64,000 bases of DNA from Nitzschia sp. DOCU1 (GCA_951394045.1 OX595999.1:744001-808000); one strand, 5' to 3'. Counted from the stretch's first letter, positions 1 to 11,580 are shown. Numbers and translations are program-made. The notes: generated by a model from the sequence alone, not told the origin.

Positions 1-163
1 ACAGAGCAAGCGCGCACCCCTCCCCCCGCGGCAGGCCTTTACATGTTGATTCGTTCGACTGCAAATTATTACCCCAATCCTTCAAGTCCAACGACAGAGA
101 AATGAATCTCACCTTTGTAATCCTATCATACGAAATAGTACAAGACCAATTACTGCAAGAAGT
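1..163. other. Window edge, no gene seen
   Basis: Short stretch downstream of the minus-strand gene that ends at 164. No open frame or motif was recognised. Confidence 0.5.
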
Positions 164-1405
164 CTATGTATCGATTTTATGGCCATTGACAGCCTGCCGA
201 CACACTCGAATGGCTTGTTGGTGCGCATTCCACCATGACCTTAGATAAGGGGCATGCTTTGAATGAGAGAGCCACCATTGCATCAGTTCCTCATTCGTCA
301 TCTGGCTGGTACGATTGGGCTCCTGGTATACGGCTTTCATCACTTTGGCATGATCTGTAGCATTTGTCCAAGACCATAAGTCTCGCTGTGCGTCAATCCA
401 GTAATTTTCCTTTGGATCTTCTTCGAAAAACCCAAAGCACCCAGCCGTTTTCGAAGAACGTGCTCGTATCTGGTTGGCCATAACGTGTAAATCGGCAATG
501 TACATTTGCATGCTGGAAGTGTCATTGCCTCCAAAGCCACGACGGACGATTGAGTTAAGAATCGTCAAGGGATGCCTATAGAGGTACACGATCATGCAGT
601 CGACTTGTGCCTTTTGGCAAGCATTGAAAAATAGGTTCATGTCAGGGTAATTTAGAGGCCGACATACCCCCACATAGTTTGGATACGAGACTTCACCGAA
701 GCGTCGGGCAGTGCTGGCTGAGCGTGTGTTTACAGCAAGAGAAATAGTGCTCTTCATCGTGCTGTTGCCGTTGAGGGCGGCGTCTGCCCGTGAATTGATT
801 TGCCGCATCGTTGTCACCACTTTATCTTCGAGCAGCGAAGCGTCTCCAGTAGGGGCGCAGTGGAGATTCCATATGCCAACGCCTTTGGTTTCGGGCTCTA
901 ACGTAGGCCTGTAATCGTGGAACAGTGAATCCTGCAGTTTGCCAACCAAAAGGTCCCAAATGTTTACTTGTTGGAAAAATTTCACCGCCGGAGATCGCTG
1001 CACGATCGCGCCCATAAGGTGATGTCCGGTCCCTTCTAATCCAACTTTGAAGATGAACTGAACAGTGCTGTTGTACTTCAGGTCAATATCGGCGCGATTC
1101 CGATAGAAGGGCTCAGTGTCGTCGAGCTTTTCAACGGGCGAGTGAAATGTCCACGTGTCTACTGATATGAGTCTGTCAAACGGTGACAGACGGCGTTCTT
1201 TCCCAATTTTTTGGGTCGTGGTAGTTGATTGCGTCGCTGAGAACCTTACCTGTACTCTTTTCACCTCCCGAACATTTGACACAATCGAACCCGTCACCAG
1301 TATCAACAGTAAAAATCCCTGAGTATTCCGCTTGGAGAAGAAGCCTACCGGAGGTCCATGGACCCGCTGTTCACCATGAGTAGAAAACAGTGTTTTGTTT
1401 TCCAT
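164..1405 (-). CDS. Sulfotransferase-like type II membrane protein
   Basis: 413 aa from ATG at 1405. A short basic N-terminus is followed by one hydrophobic segment (about residues 30-43), the layout of a type II signal anchor of Golgi enzymes. The body has a P-loop-like KVGLEGTGHHLMG at about 120-132, resembling the 5'-phosphosulfate loop, and YLYRHPLTILNSIVRR near 275-292, resembling the 3'-phosphate (PAPS) binding RxxP..S motif. Inferred role: transfer of sulfate from PAPS to a glycan or protein in the secretory pathway. The substrate cannot be told from sequence. A non-catalytic relative of the P-loop sulfotransferase fold is possible because the two motifs are only approximate. Confidence 0.6.
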   Translation of the reverse strand: MENKTLFSTHGEQRVHGPPVGFFSKRNTQGFLLLILVTGSIVSNVREVKRVQVRFSATQSTTTTQKIGKERRLSPFDRLISVDTWTFHSPVEKLDDTEPFYRNRADIDLKYNSTVQFIFKVGLEGTGHHLMGAIVQRSPAVKFFQQVNIWDLLVGKLQDSLFHDYRPTLEPETKGVGIWNLHCAPTGDASLLEDKVVTTMRQINSRADAALNGNSTMKSTISLAVNTRSASTARRFGEVSYPNYVGVCRPLNYPDMNLFFNACQKAQVDCMIVYLYRHPLTILNSIVRRGFGGNDTSSMQMYIADLHVMANQIRARSSKTAGCFGFFEEDPKENYWIDAQRDLWSWTNATDHAKVMKAVYQEPNRTSQMTNEELMQWWLSHSKHAPYLRSWWNAHQQAIRVCRQAVNGHKIDT

Positions 1406-2643
1406 GCTGCTTGTTACTCGGGCACGGAGACTAGCAACAACTGTTATTCATTCAAGTTTGTGATATAACTTTGAACCACAAGATCTTTGGTTAGAGTAAC
1501 TAAATTTGAAATTCACATGCGGCATTTTCGAGACAAGTCGCAGGGCATATGTTGTTTGCGGACCTCGGCCTCGCGCAGAGTAGCCATCGTACGTAATTAT
1601 TCGCAACACGGTGGGGCAACTTTTTGGCGCGTCATTAGATTTCGCCTATGTAGGTAGCATAGCTAAACTCAGCGACAGTTGCGGGTCGATAGCCCAACGA
1701 CTATCTGTGATGGTGACTATGAATTAGCATCATTGCTTGAGGGCTTCAATTCGACGTTAATTGACGTAATGCTAGTTGCCGCGGAAGAGAAATAACCATA
1801 GAGATATGGCCGTCGCTAGAAGTGTCAAAACGAGCAAGGTAGCTAACTCCAGCGTCAGTTGTGGGTCGATATCTCTAGGGCTTTCCTTACTAGAGACTAT
1901 AAAGTAGCATAATCTTTCGTAGACTTTAATTTGAAATCGTTTGAAGTATTGGTAGTGGTGTGACAAACGGCGACCGTAGAGATATGGCCGTCACTGTAAA
2001 GTTAGAACACGAAAGGTAGAAATTTTCAGCGACAGTCGCTGGACGATATCTTTACGAGTATCGTTACAATGAAAATTCAACGATATGGCGACCCGACCCC
2101 ACAAGTAGCGACAGAGTATATGATTGTGAAATGAGGTTTCCGAGCGTAGATGGTGTTGGTTGCATTCGTTCTTGACGTCGTCAAACATTGTTTCCGTTAC
2201 AATAACTCTTACGGGACGGCGTTGACTCGTTTGTACTTTCCAATACATGCCGCCAACCGGGAGATTTGTTACTGTGCGGCGGTCACTAGTAGATTGGGAA
2301 GGACTGCTGTTGACGAGCGCTGCGACAGGGTAGGAAAGCCTGAATGCGCATGGAAGGTGGATCGCCAACGCTCGTCCCGTAGCCGATGTGGCTCCCGCCA
2401 CCGAGGAGTAGATCGTTCCTTCGCCACGGGGATACCGTCGTAGAGTCGGAAATATCCATAGAAGCTGGACATAAGATCTGTAGAAACAATGGTAATCGAG
2501 CGACTAAATGATAGCAAAACTTTGACGGGAATTGTTTTTCTGCCACTTGGAGTCTAGAAGACGGGGTTGTTCTTCGCCGAAAGAAAACCATTGACTGAGA
2601 ATTCTCAAGGAGCGGCCGCTGGTGTATATCCACCTTGGTTACT
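1406..2643. other. Gene-free interval between two minus-strand genes
   Basis: About 1.2 kb between the start of the sulfotransferase-like gene and the end of gatC. Only short overlapping open frames on both strands are present, none with a recognisable domain. A degenerate tandem repeat fills 1661-2060. Confidence 0.5.
1661..2060. repeat. Degenerate tandem repeat, period about 178-180 bp
   Basis: The phrase agcgacagttg.gggtcgat occurs at 1671, with degenerate copies at 1851 and 2028, spacing 180 and 177. A second phrase, agagatatggccgtc, occurs near 1799 and 1977, in step with the same period. About 2.3 diverged copies are visible and no protein is encoded. Confidence 0.6.
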
Positions 2644-3246
2644 TCAGTCTTCTCGATGGTCGTCGTGCTTCGTAGAAATGGAAAAATAGTCATGGGCACC
2701 CCCTTGTCGAATTGAGTTTGGCTTAAGAAATTGTTGCCACACTGCGATTGTCTCGTTTGAATCATCTTCGATTGGAGAATCGTGCGACGATCGCAAAGGC
2801 GCCGCATGGACACCTCTTACTGAATCATATATGAAGGCGCCCGTCTCATCTACCGCCTTCTCATCGAATAGATCTGGGTTTGACGCCACGAACTCCGAGA
2901 CCTGCTCTACCATGTGCATCATATTGGCCAAATCCTGCTCCAAATCTGCTGGGAGTCGATCCAAATCCAGAAGCGCGAGATGGGCCAAGCGGTGAAGTTC
3001 CTCTTGTGGCAACTTGGTATGATTGGCATTGAGCTCGAGACTCTTCACCGACCAAGTCGGTTTAGGAATGTATGAAGACTCATTGTCAGAAGCATGTGAC
3101 CCGGAAATTGATCGTTTTGCTGCAACTACACGGTCGGTGGTTGTGAGAGTCAGAGTAACCGTAAACCGTGAGAGGCGGCAATTCTTGGCCACCAAAGCTT
3201 GCGGCAAACAGATCTTTCTTGATTTCAATCTTCCTATCATGTTCAT
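2644..3246 (-). CDS. gatC: Glutamyl-tRNA(Gln) amidotransferase subunit C, organellar
   Basis: About 200 aa from the ATG at 3246; an upstream in-frame ATG at 3327 gives 227 aa, but the 3246 start leaves a basic Arg/Lys/Ser-rich leader typical of an organelle transit peptide. The GatC pattern is visible: LPQEELHRLAHLALLDLD, then DLANMMHMVEQVSEFV, then PLRSS about 50 residues later, and a C-terminal stretch resembling the family's closing Ala-Pro...Phe segment. GatC is the small scaffold subunit of GatCAB, which amidates Glu-tRNA(Gln) to Gln-tRNA(Gln) in mitochondria or plastids. The C-terminal spacer is longer than in bacteria. Its 5' end faces the UAP56 gene across a shared promoter interval. 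Confidence 0.7.
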   Translation of the reverse strand: MNMIGRLKSRKICLPQALVAKNCRLSRFTVTLTLTTTDRVVAAKRSISGSHASDNESSYIPKPTWSVKSLELNANHTKLPQEELHRLAHLALLDLDRLPADLEQDLANMMHMVEQVSEFVASNPDLFDEKAVDETGAFIYDSVRGVHAAPLRSSHDSPIEDDSNETIAVWQQFLKPNSIRQGGAHDYFSISTKHDDHRED

Positions 3247-3624
3247 GGTCTGAGAATAGAGGACTGCACTTATTGCAAACCTTCTGGCTTTGGAAAAAAT
3301 AAAGAGTGGAGAGATGAGGCAATGCAACTACCAGCATCATCTCATCACCATATCAGCCAGACACGACGGACAGTATGGGATAGCACGTGCGAGGGAGTTG
3401 ATGGGGAGATCTTCTTCGCGGGCAGGCGCGCGGATCCAACGTCCCTGCCTAGCTGACGACGGACGTACCACGATCCCCCCACAAAATTTACTGTAGTTTC
3501 CCGCCACCGCACCTTTGCTGCTATCATTGCTGCAAAGGTTCATTGGATGAGGTCATTGTCATTCAACGTTTTATCCGTACCTATCCTTTCTTTCATTACA
3601 TTGCCTTTCGTTTCTTAATACAAC
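3247..3624. promoter_or_regulatory. Divergent promoter interval, gatC / UAP56
   Basis: About 380 bp separates the starts of two divergent housekeeping genes, so both promoters and 5' leaders must lie here. No clear TATA box was found. The short open frames here are overlapping shadows. Confidence 0.45.
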
Positions 3625-5375
3625 ATGGCTGACAACGAGGATGAGCTTGTCGACTACGACGAAGAAGAGGTAAGTTTGCCATGTGTGGGACATTTTGACG
3701 TAGCAGGCTGTGATCGCTCGAATCCACTCGGGCCTCGTAGAATCCTACGTGTTTTTGTACTGGGGCTCTAACCGATGGTTTGTTTTGGTCCTTTCAGGAA
3801 GTGGCCAACGTCGCCGCCGATAAGGGTGCCGCTGGAGATGCTAAGGAAACCAAAAAGTGAGTTGACGAATCTCTTTTGAGCAAGAAGACTGCATCGCCCT
3901 GGAGATCTGGGCTCGAGCCTGCGTCCCGTCATAGGGAGCACCGAAGTATGCTGCGTCGGTTGTCAGCAGAGAGTGCAACGCGTTTCAATTGCGTTCGCCA
4001 ACACTTGTCCACCCAGGGCTGCAACGAATTTTCGTTTTGAGTTTATATCGCGAGACTTTGAAGTTTCTCATGAGTGTCCCTTGCCACAATTTGCGTTCCT
4101 CATCGAACGATTCTATTCGATGATTCTACAGAGGCCACTACGTTGGTATCCATGCCTCTGGTTTCAAGGACTTTTTGTTGAAACCAGAATTGCTTCGAGC
4201 CATTGTCAACGCCGGTTTCGAGCACCCCAGTGAGGTCCAGCACGAAACGATTCCCCAGGCGGTCTTGGGCGGAGATATCATTTGTCAAGCCAAATCTGGT
4301 ATGGGAAAGACCGCTGTCTTCGTCTTGGCTACTCTGCATCAGCTTAACGTGGAAGACGGGGACAAGGTGTCCTGCTTGGTTTTGTGTCACACTCGTGAAT
4401 TGGCGTTTCAAATCGCTCACGAGTACGAGCGCTTTTCCAAGTACTTGCCCAGTGTCAAGACTGCCGTTTTCTACGGAGGAGTCAGCGTCAAGAACAACAA
4501 AGATATCTTGAAGAACGACTGTCCACACATTGTTGTCGGCACGCCGGGGCGAATCCTCGCCCTGGCTCGTGATAAAGATCTCAAATTGGACTCGATCAAG
4601 CATTTCGTCTTGGACGAATGCGACCGAGTCTTGGAGAGCTTGGACATGCGACGTGATATTCAGGAGATCTTCCGCATGACCCCTCACGAAAAGCAGGTCA
4701 TGCTGTTCAGTGCGACGCTCTCCAAGGAAATCCGACCCGTGTGCAAGAAGTTTTGCCAGGACCCAATGGAGATTTATGTTGACGACGAAACCAAGCTGAC
4801 TCTCCACGGTTTGCAACTCTACTATGCGAAGTTGGCCGAAGCAGAAAAGAACAGAAAGCTCAACGACTTGCTGGATGCTCTTGAATTCAATCAAGTTGTT
4901 ATTTTTGTTTCGAAGGTCGCGCGTGCCAAGGAACTCAATAGGCTGTTGACAGACTGCAACTTCCCTTCCATTTGTATCCATGCCGGTATGAAGCAAGAAG
5001 AACGTATTGCCAAGTATAAGAGCTTTAAGGACTTCAATGCTCGAATCTTGGTGGCGACAGATTTGTTTGGACGTGGTATCGATATTGAGCGAGTCAACGT
5101 TGTTATCAACTACGATTTCCCTGATGATAGTGACCAATTCCTGCACCGAGTGGTACGTACAACCTCGTTGATTTCCTGGATTATGTAATTAGTTTCTGAC
5201 ACATTGGATCCACGCGAAGGGCCGTGCTGGGCGTTTCGGGACGAAGGGGATTGCGATTTCGTTTGTGTCTAGTGAAGCTGACCAAGATATTCTCAGCAAG
5301 GTGCAAAGTCGTTTCGAGGTCAACATTCCGGAACTTCCTGACGAAATCGACATGAGCACGTACATGAGCACTTAA
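3625..5375 (+). CDS. UAP56: DEAD-box RNA helicase UAP56/DDX39/Sub2, four exons
   Basis: Exons 3625-3669, 3798-3856, 4132-5152 and 5220-5375 join in frame to 426 aa, the usual length of Sub2/UAP56. Introns are GTAAGT..CAG, GTGAGT..CAG and GTACGT..AAG. The acidic N-terminus (ELVDYDEEE) is typical. Motifs: Q-motif region [11 protein letters not shown], motif [14 protein letters not shown], motif II DECD (the family's DECD variant rather than DEAD), SAT, and HRVGRAGR across the last intron. It ends in LPDEID plus a short tail, as in UAP56. Known role: spliceosome assembly and loading of the TREX mRNA-export complex in the nucleus. The third exon carries a long open frame on the opposite strand, which is a codon-composition shadow. 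Confidence 0.95.
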
Positions 5376-5607
5376 AGGGACTTTGTACCTGGGTACGAAT
5401 ACACCTTCACACTCGCTAGAGACTAGTAGACGCCTCAGTAAGTGAGTGCCTTGATGGGGAATGAGATTATTTTTTTGATAAGATAGGTGCGTCGTAGATC
5501 GTACAACAACAACACGTCGCCTAGCTCGTTCATCGGCAACTGAAGCGGTCTAGCAATTACAAATATCCAAAGAGTAACAGTAAACACACTTTAAACCAGG
5601 CACGGCT

Positions 5608-8600
5608 TTAGATTGCGTACCCGTTCGACCATTTCTGGAATTTGTCGTAAAAGTTCGTTCCCCAGTGATCGTACGATCTAGTGATCAATGCCTTTGCCCG
5701 CTTTTCAATTTGACTATCCGGAACATCCAGCATCAATCGTTTCTCGAATTTCTTGAGCGAGACGCCATTTCCGTGCTTGCCAGTAAAACATGGATATCGG
5801 CTCTTGTACATCATGATTTCTACCAAACCGAGCGCGATTTGGGAGTTCCTCCTCGCCTCTTTGAATCCTTCCACAACCAAACGTTCATACTCCTTATAGC
5901 AGTCCGAGTCAAAACCACCCATTACTTCCACGTATTCCTTTGTAAGCTTGAAAGGAGCCCGTTCCATACTGAAGTCGTTGCCCGGTGCCATTCCCATTAC
6001 GAAACCGAAATCGATGTGCATAAGATGCCCACGTGTATCGATCATAATGTTTCCGTTATGACGGTCCTTTAGTCCAAGGAGGTACGAAATGATGGAATAT
6101 CCAGCGAGACTCTGCATGAAGTTGCGTTGGGCTGCCTTGAAGGATTTGCTCTTCGCTCCGCCATAGGTTTGCTCAAAATAGGCCCGCATACCACCGGCTT
6201 CGTAAGGAAATTTTTCTGATTTCTTCAAGCCGTCAATGGAAGTGGCGTCGACAAGCACTTCAATGAGACCAGTGCTGCTTGAAGTACTGAGAATGCGATA
6301 TGTCTTCAGCCAAAGAGGGAGGTTAGCTCGCGCAAACACACTCTTGTAGTAGTGGATCATCTGCATGATAAACACCTCTTGTCGAAGATCGTCGTTGGAC
6401 TTGGACATGAGACCAACGACTTCCATCTGAGCACTTTCGGGCTTGAATTTGGCTTCTTCCAGCATTCTTTTCGACTTTTCGGCCCAGCTCTCACCACCGC
6501 TTACAACCTGTTTTGCCCTGTCAATGGACTCCTTGTCAATGTCACCTTCGCCCATGTTGCCCACTATAAGACCCTTTTGCGGACTTAAAATACTACTCTT
6601 CCCAACGGAAATTCCACCTGCTACTGGCACTATATTCTCGTTGGCCTGGCCCTCTAGGATGGGCACGTGGGTGAGGTCCGTTGCCGTATCCAGATGGCTG
6701 CGACGTCGGTTCTGCGGCCCTTCGAGTCTGGTGGCTAGCTTCCGAGGAATCGAGACAAATGATTCACGTAGGAACCGATTCACGTGCTGATTTCTCGCGG
6801 CGCTGTTGCCGTCGGCGTTAGGGAGGTCATCTCCCTTGATGATACTATCATGCCAGATCGAGCTAGTAGCAGCCTTTTGCGTAGGGTCTTCATCATCCGT
6901 AATGTTGCCAATAGAATCGTCGTCGTCCGTTTCAAAACCCTCGCCTTCAGTTCTATCGAACTTGATATGCATATACTCCGCGACGTCAACATTGGCATCT
7001 CGAATCCCACCTTTCCGTTTGTTTTCGATTTCGCCGCGGGCACCCAGAAAGTACATAATGACAGGGCAGCGCTCGTTGGTATTGAAGACTCGAGTATCCT
7101 TGTACAAAACTCCATGTACGCGACGCCAAACTTCGGTAGATCCACACAGCGGTGAATACACACAAGGTTTGATCTCCATGTGGCGCATTAGGGTTGGTGC
7201 GAGCTTTTTCCGTTCTGCAGGTTCCTTGAACCTCAATTCTTCTGCGATATCGGTCAAGCGACGAACGAACTGACGTTCGTCACGAAAGAATTCGTATCGC
7301 GCCCGTTGTCCTGGTGTCATCTCGCTGACGACCCTATCTTCTTCTGCGTGTCGCTTGTGCATGCTGCGATCCATGTGGCCAAAGACAGCCCTTGATTCCG
7401 CTTCGTCGGTCAACATTTGTACCCACTTTTGCATATCTTCTTTCGAAGAGGCCCGCATGCGAAAATCGAAGCTTCGGTTTGATACGGAAAACATGTGCTT
7501 ATACCCATGTTCGCTGGGGGAGAGTTCTTTGATCTCGGCTCCTTCCAGAGGCATACTTCGCACCAACCGGCCGCCTTCACTGTTGTAGCAGTTGAGCATG
7601 TGTTCTTGAATTGCAAAGTAGCGCATCTTCCACGGCTTTGGTTTGTAGCAAGCCGTTCGGACTGAACGCTTGTACAAGAGGTTCCCTCCGAACGCTTCTT
7701 CGGCCTCTCCATCAGTCCCCGTGACTTGCAAGGCTTGAAACCTTCGATCGGCCTGCTCCATGGTTTGTAATTCGTGTTTGGTGATCTTTCCTTTTTCGTA
7801 CAAATGCTGAAGTTCTGCTGAGCGTGGTTTGCGGTAGACGACGCATCGTTCCATGTTTGTCAAGAGCTTGATGCACCGGAAGTAGTAGAGTGGGTGGTAA
7901 TCAGGATTGACGGACCCATCGGGCAACTCAGGCTGATAGTCTTCAATAGCTCCCTGCAAAATCCAGTTGAGCTGAAGAGCAAAGTGCAGTGACTGCTGAG
8001 CAATCACCAGAGCAAAGCGCTCCAAAATGGCATCGTCCCATTCAGCTTCCAAGTGGATAATCATATGTGCCAGTTGCGGCAAGTAAAACTCAATGCCATC
8101 AAAGACATGGCGAGATCCGGCGAACTTGGAAACAAACCTAGTCATGAACTTGACCACCTGCGGGTCATCGCGAAACTGCCAAATAATCATGACGACCTTT
8201 TCAATGGGGACCTTGTCGCTACTCTTCGGCCCAAGGACTTCCTCGACGAGCCTAACAAATGTGCGCGGTGGACAAAGAATCTGAGCGAGTGCAACTACAG
8301 GCGATCCGACATTCAGTAGAGGTGGCGCTGCCAGCATGCTTACCTTTGCTTGAAAGCCTCGTGTTCACTCTTCAAATGAGAACTCATGTTTCTAGCTGGT
8401 ACGGGGTCTTCAAATGTGTGAGATTCAGACCCTTCGACGATGTAAGGGATCGTGCTGTTGTCGTAGCTTTCCGGGGTTGTCTCAATGGGAACACCCGATC
8501 TGGAAATTTCAATTGAGGCGTTCACGCCTTGCTCTTCGAGATACTGCTCCTCCTTTTTGTGGCGTCGATTTCCGTTTTCAATGGAATCGTCGCCAGAGTC

Positions 8601-8888
8601 ATTCGTGAGACGTCGTCGGACACGCTGCGTTTCCTGTTGGATCCGTTTCAGTACCTCCTCCGATGACCTTGCTGCTGTGCTTTCTTGAGGAGAGGATGCC
8701 GACAAATTCATCAACCAAAGGCAGAGGGAAATGCGTTGGCAAAGTCCAAACGCCTTGGCAATTGTGTAGAAATCGACACCACAGTGTAATAACGCAGAAG
8801 GTGGTCGGGGGGAAGGAATGAATCGAATCATCGATGCCGTCGTCCATCTCGCCGCTCTGCGGGCCGTTGAGAAACCGCCGCCTCTCAT
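5608..8888 (-). CDS. Type III phosphatidylinositol 4-kinase (beta-like) with PH domain, two exons
   Basis: The kinase exon (5608-8251) joins an upstream exon (8344-8888) through a 92-nt intron: donor GTAAGC at 8343, acceptor TTTGTTAG ending at 8252, frame kept. The product is about 1,062 aa; an internal ATG at 8711 (MNLSASSPQES) is an equally good start, giving about 1,003 aa. Order: acidic/Arg-rich N-terminus, PIK-helical-like repeats, a PH domain (GNLLYKRSV...WKMRYFAI...QKWVQML), a low-complexity linker, then the PI3/4-kinase catalytic domain with LKDRHNGNIMID (catalytic loop), HIDFGFVMG (DFG) and ERAPFKLT. It phosphorylates PI to PI4P, probably on Golgi membranes. PH domains are not usual in animal PI4K-beta. 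Without the splice the frame would open at an ATG that lies inside the intron. Confidence 0.85.
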
Positions 8889-9471
8889 CTCACTCCGAGC
8901 GCTATGGGCGATGACCCGAGAGAAAAGATGCTTCCTGACTGGCAGACGGACAAACGCGCGCTGGGTCTAACGAAGGTGAGTCCGTCGGAGGAACTCTGCC
9001 TCCGTCCGTCCGTCGGTCCGTCCATCCCTCCTCTAGCATAGTACTGCCTTGCGCTCACGTGGCAAATGCACTTCACCATCAACGGAAAACGATCGAACTT
9101 TTTGAACCAATTACATTGCGTCATTCTGAAAAGCATTTCTTGGTCGAAGGACGACGTCCGTCGCCAGCACAAGTCTGGTTTGCTGACGATGAATGACACC
9201 GAGCCTCAATGCATGATGAGGAAACAAACTTTCTAGTGACACTCTTGTCTCTCTAGATAGAGGAAAGAACCCACAAGCTAATGGCAAGGGAGGTCGAACG
9301 CAAAATCGATTGATTCCAGGAGCTTTCTTCTCGAAGGGCTGTCTTCCTATTTCCGTCTTGCTTCATTCGGTGACTGCCTCTCAAGCGAGCATCTCATTTT
9401 TGGGGCAACAAGGGACCAAACCCCGTTGAGGCAGTTTATTAGTTACAGGATTTGTAAGCGGTTCAGTGACG
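8889..9471. promoter_or_regulatory. Divergent promoter interval, PI4K / phosphatase
   Basis: About 580 bp between the 5' ends of two divergent genes. It contains a run of (gt)ccgtccgtcggtccgtcc near 9001-9030. No open frame has a recognisable domain. Confidence 0.4.
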
Positions 9472-11001
9472 ATGACTACGACAATAAGTCCGTGTGGACT
9501 CCCCGTCGCACGGCGCAGAAGCCAGTATCATCCGACTTCAGCGCTTGCGTGGATACTTTCTACTGCATTTTTGTTATGGGCAACAACAACGCGCGACAAT
9601 GAGCCTTTCGTCAAGGCTTTCAACGTGCACTCTACTGCTACCAGCAGACGAAAACCAGAGACATCAACAACATGGCAGCGCTACGGACACCCATTCGGCG
9701 CACCCGACCCGCCACTGTCCACTTTGATTCAAATCCCTGAACATTTTTTCTTGGCACCTACTCCAGAAGACTTCATTCCTCTCGAAAACGGTCAAAGGCT
9801 GGTTTGCATAGGGGACGTTCATGGAGACTTTCAAGCGTTGGTGAACTTCTTGGAGCTGGCGGGTGTATTGGACTTTCTCAGGCCGGAAGAACAAGTCAAC
9901 GGTGACGAGAATGCCCATGGAAACAACCAATATTCTGCGATTCCGGTGCCTAATATTCCGATCTGGACGGGACAGAACACAATTCTGGTTCAGTGTGGTG
10001 ACGTTCTGGACCGAGGAAGCGAAGAGCTGGCCTGCTATCAACTCTTGGCACAGCTGTCTCATCAAGCGGAAGCACAGAAGGGGAAAGTCATATGCTTGTA
10101 TGGGAATCATGAAGCTCTGAATGCCATGGGGCTATTTCAGTATGCGACAAACGACGCGGAGTACGAACAAGTGGTTGGGAAACTTGTAGACGCCCAACTG
10201 ACGGAATACTTTCATCACAACCCCACGGAATCTCCTTTGGCTCAGTCGTCTCAATTACAACATAAGAAACTGAATGAAGGAGGCGAAGACACTAAGGGGA
10301 AAGAGGACGTCCCTGTTGTTGGTTGGAGGGAACAATATGTGAAGAATCAACCCGCTAGATGGGCTACGTATGAACCAAATGGATTGCTCGCCCGTTCACT
10401 CATGGCCAACATGAAGGTCGCCATCCAAGTGGGCCGAACGGTTTGTGTCCATGCCGGGCTCACCGCAGACCACTTGCAACAGGGTGGCATTTCCGGACTG
10501 AACGAACAAGCCAAGTCTTACATTTTGGGAGACAATCTTCGAAATCGGATAGCTTATAACAACCGCGGGCTCTACGTCAGCAACCAGCAAGCTTGGATTG
10601 ATGCAGAGCAACGTCAGTCCACGTATATCAACTCGATACCCAAATTCTTGGGTGGGGGCATCGGGGCATCCTCCCCTGTTTGGATGCGAGATTATTCTTC
10701 CCCCGCTGATGGACCGCCGAAGAATAAAAATGCTTTATCAATGATCAAGAAGGCCTTGGAAGAGCTGGGGGAATGCGATCGAATGGTAATGGGCCATACC
10801 GTACAATCTCAAATCAATGCAGCTTTGGATGGAATGGCTTGGAGGTGTGATGTGGGGGTTTCCAGAGGGGTGATCGCCGGGACTCCCGAAGTTTTGGAGA
10901 TTGTGAATAACAATGGCACAGAAGAAATTAGTGTCATTACGAAGCATGGAAGAATTCCAGGCAACGAACGCTACGTGCTGGCAATGGCCGAGTTCTTTTG
11001 A
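9472..11001 (+). CDS. Shewanella-like protein phosphatase, plastid-type presequence
   Basis: 509 aa from the ATG at 9472. N-terminus: hydrophobic stretch SALAWILSTAFLLWATT followed by VKAF, an ASAFAP-like cleavage motif with F at +1, then a Ser/Thr/Arg-rich transit-like segment; this is the signature of diatom plastid import. The catalytic domain has the calcineurin-like motifs GDVHGD, CGDVLDRG, GNHEALN, and later HAGLT and MGHTVQ, each with metal-binding residues in place. The arrangement fits the SLP family of PPP phosphatases, Ser/Thr or Tyr phosphatases of plants, algae and some bacteria. The substrate is unknown. Divergent from the PI4K gene. All metal ligands appear present, so it should be active. 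Confidence 0.8.
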   Translation: MTTTISPCGLPVARRRSQYHPTSALAWILSTAFLLWATTTRDNEPFVKAFNVHSTATSRRKPETSTTWQRYGHPFGAPDPPLSTLIQIPEHFFLAPTPEDFIPLENGQRLVCIGDVHGDFQALVNFLELAGVLDFLRPEEQVNGDENAHGNNQYSAIPVPNIPIWTGQNTILVQCGDVLDRGSEELACYQLLAQLSHQAEAQKGKVICLYGNHEALNAMGLFQYATNDAEYEQVVGKLVDAQLTEYFHHNPTESPLAQSSQLQHKKLNEGGEDTKGKEDVPVVGWREQYVKNQPARWATYEPNGLLARSLMANMKVAIQVGRTVCVHAGLTADHLQQGGISGLNEQAKSYILGDNLRNRIAYNNRGLYVSNQQAWIDAEQRQSTYINSIPKFLGGGIGASSPVWMRDYSSPADGPPKNKNALSMIKKALEELGECDRMVMGHTVQSQINAALDGMAWRCDVGVSRGVIAGTPEVLEIVNNNGTEEISVITKHGRIPGNERYVLAMAEFF

Positions 11002-11256
11002 AGCCCCAACTCTAAAATTCAACTCTACGCAAGTTGTGATTCTGAAAAGCAAGCTAGTTGTTTCGGGCATCTGCTTACAGCGAGACTGAGAATCCCTCTT
11101 GAGTTACCAACGGATGCAATACTTCTCGCGTAAGTATTCATATGCAGCCACCACTTTCCAAAGGAAGAGAGACGGCTCGTGCGTGATTTTAAATAACTGC
11201 ACAGATTGCGGAGTCATTTGCGCGCCCCGCGCCGACCCAAAGGTGCGTGGTATAGA

Positions 11257-11262
11257 CATTAG
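11257..11262. repeat. Target-site duplication (CATTAG), left
   Basis: CATTAG directly precedes the left LTR and recurs directly after the right LTR at 18796-18801. A 6-bp duplication marks one integration event and is one base longer than the usual 5 bp of Ty1/copia. Confidence 0.85.
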
Positions 11263-11569
11263 TGTACGAATAGTCGAGTTCTCAAGCTCGGCTATCGGGC
11301 GAAGCAGTAAATTAACAATAGTGTTGCTAATGCCAAATTATAAGTTGTGTTTGTGGGGCTCCGGAGAGCCTCCACTTACTCTATTACTTCCTTTTTGTAG
11401 AAGGAATTATCGTTAGACCCTCGCTGACCACCCATTGTGTCGTCGGTACTTTGGCTCTATGTTCCGTTTGACCGGCCCGCTCAAAGTCCACCGGGTGGGT
11501 CCCGACATGAGTCCTGTTAGCCGATTCGAATGGCTCTCAAATACTCAGTCGTTATGACGTAATCGAACA
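11263..11569 (-). repeat. 3' LTR of the copia element
   Basis: 307 bp, TGTACG...CGAACA on the plus strand, matching the interrupted LTR at 17648-18795. Differences seen: gaagcagt/gaagtagt, gttagaccc/gttagcccg, and a 4-bp indel near gattc(actc)gaatgg. Confidence 0.9.
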
Positions 11570-11580
11570 CTCCCTCTTTT
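11570..11580 (-). other. Polypurine tract
   Basis: On the minus strand the bases just before the 3' LTR read AAAAGAGGGAG, a purine run in the position where plus-strand DNA synthesis is primed. Confidence 0.7.

Noticed and set aside
4100..5146. 348-codon open frame on the minus strand
   Set aside because: Exactly antisense to the long UAP56 exon; its residues are low-complexity V/L/Q/D and show no domain.
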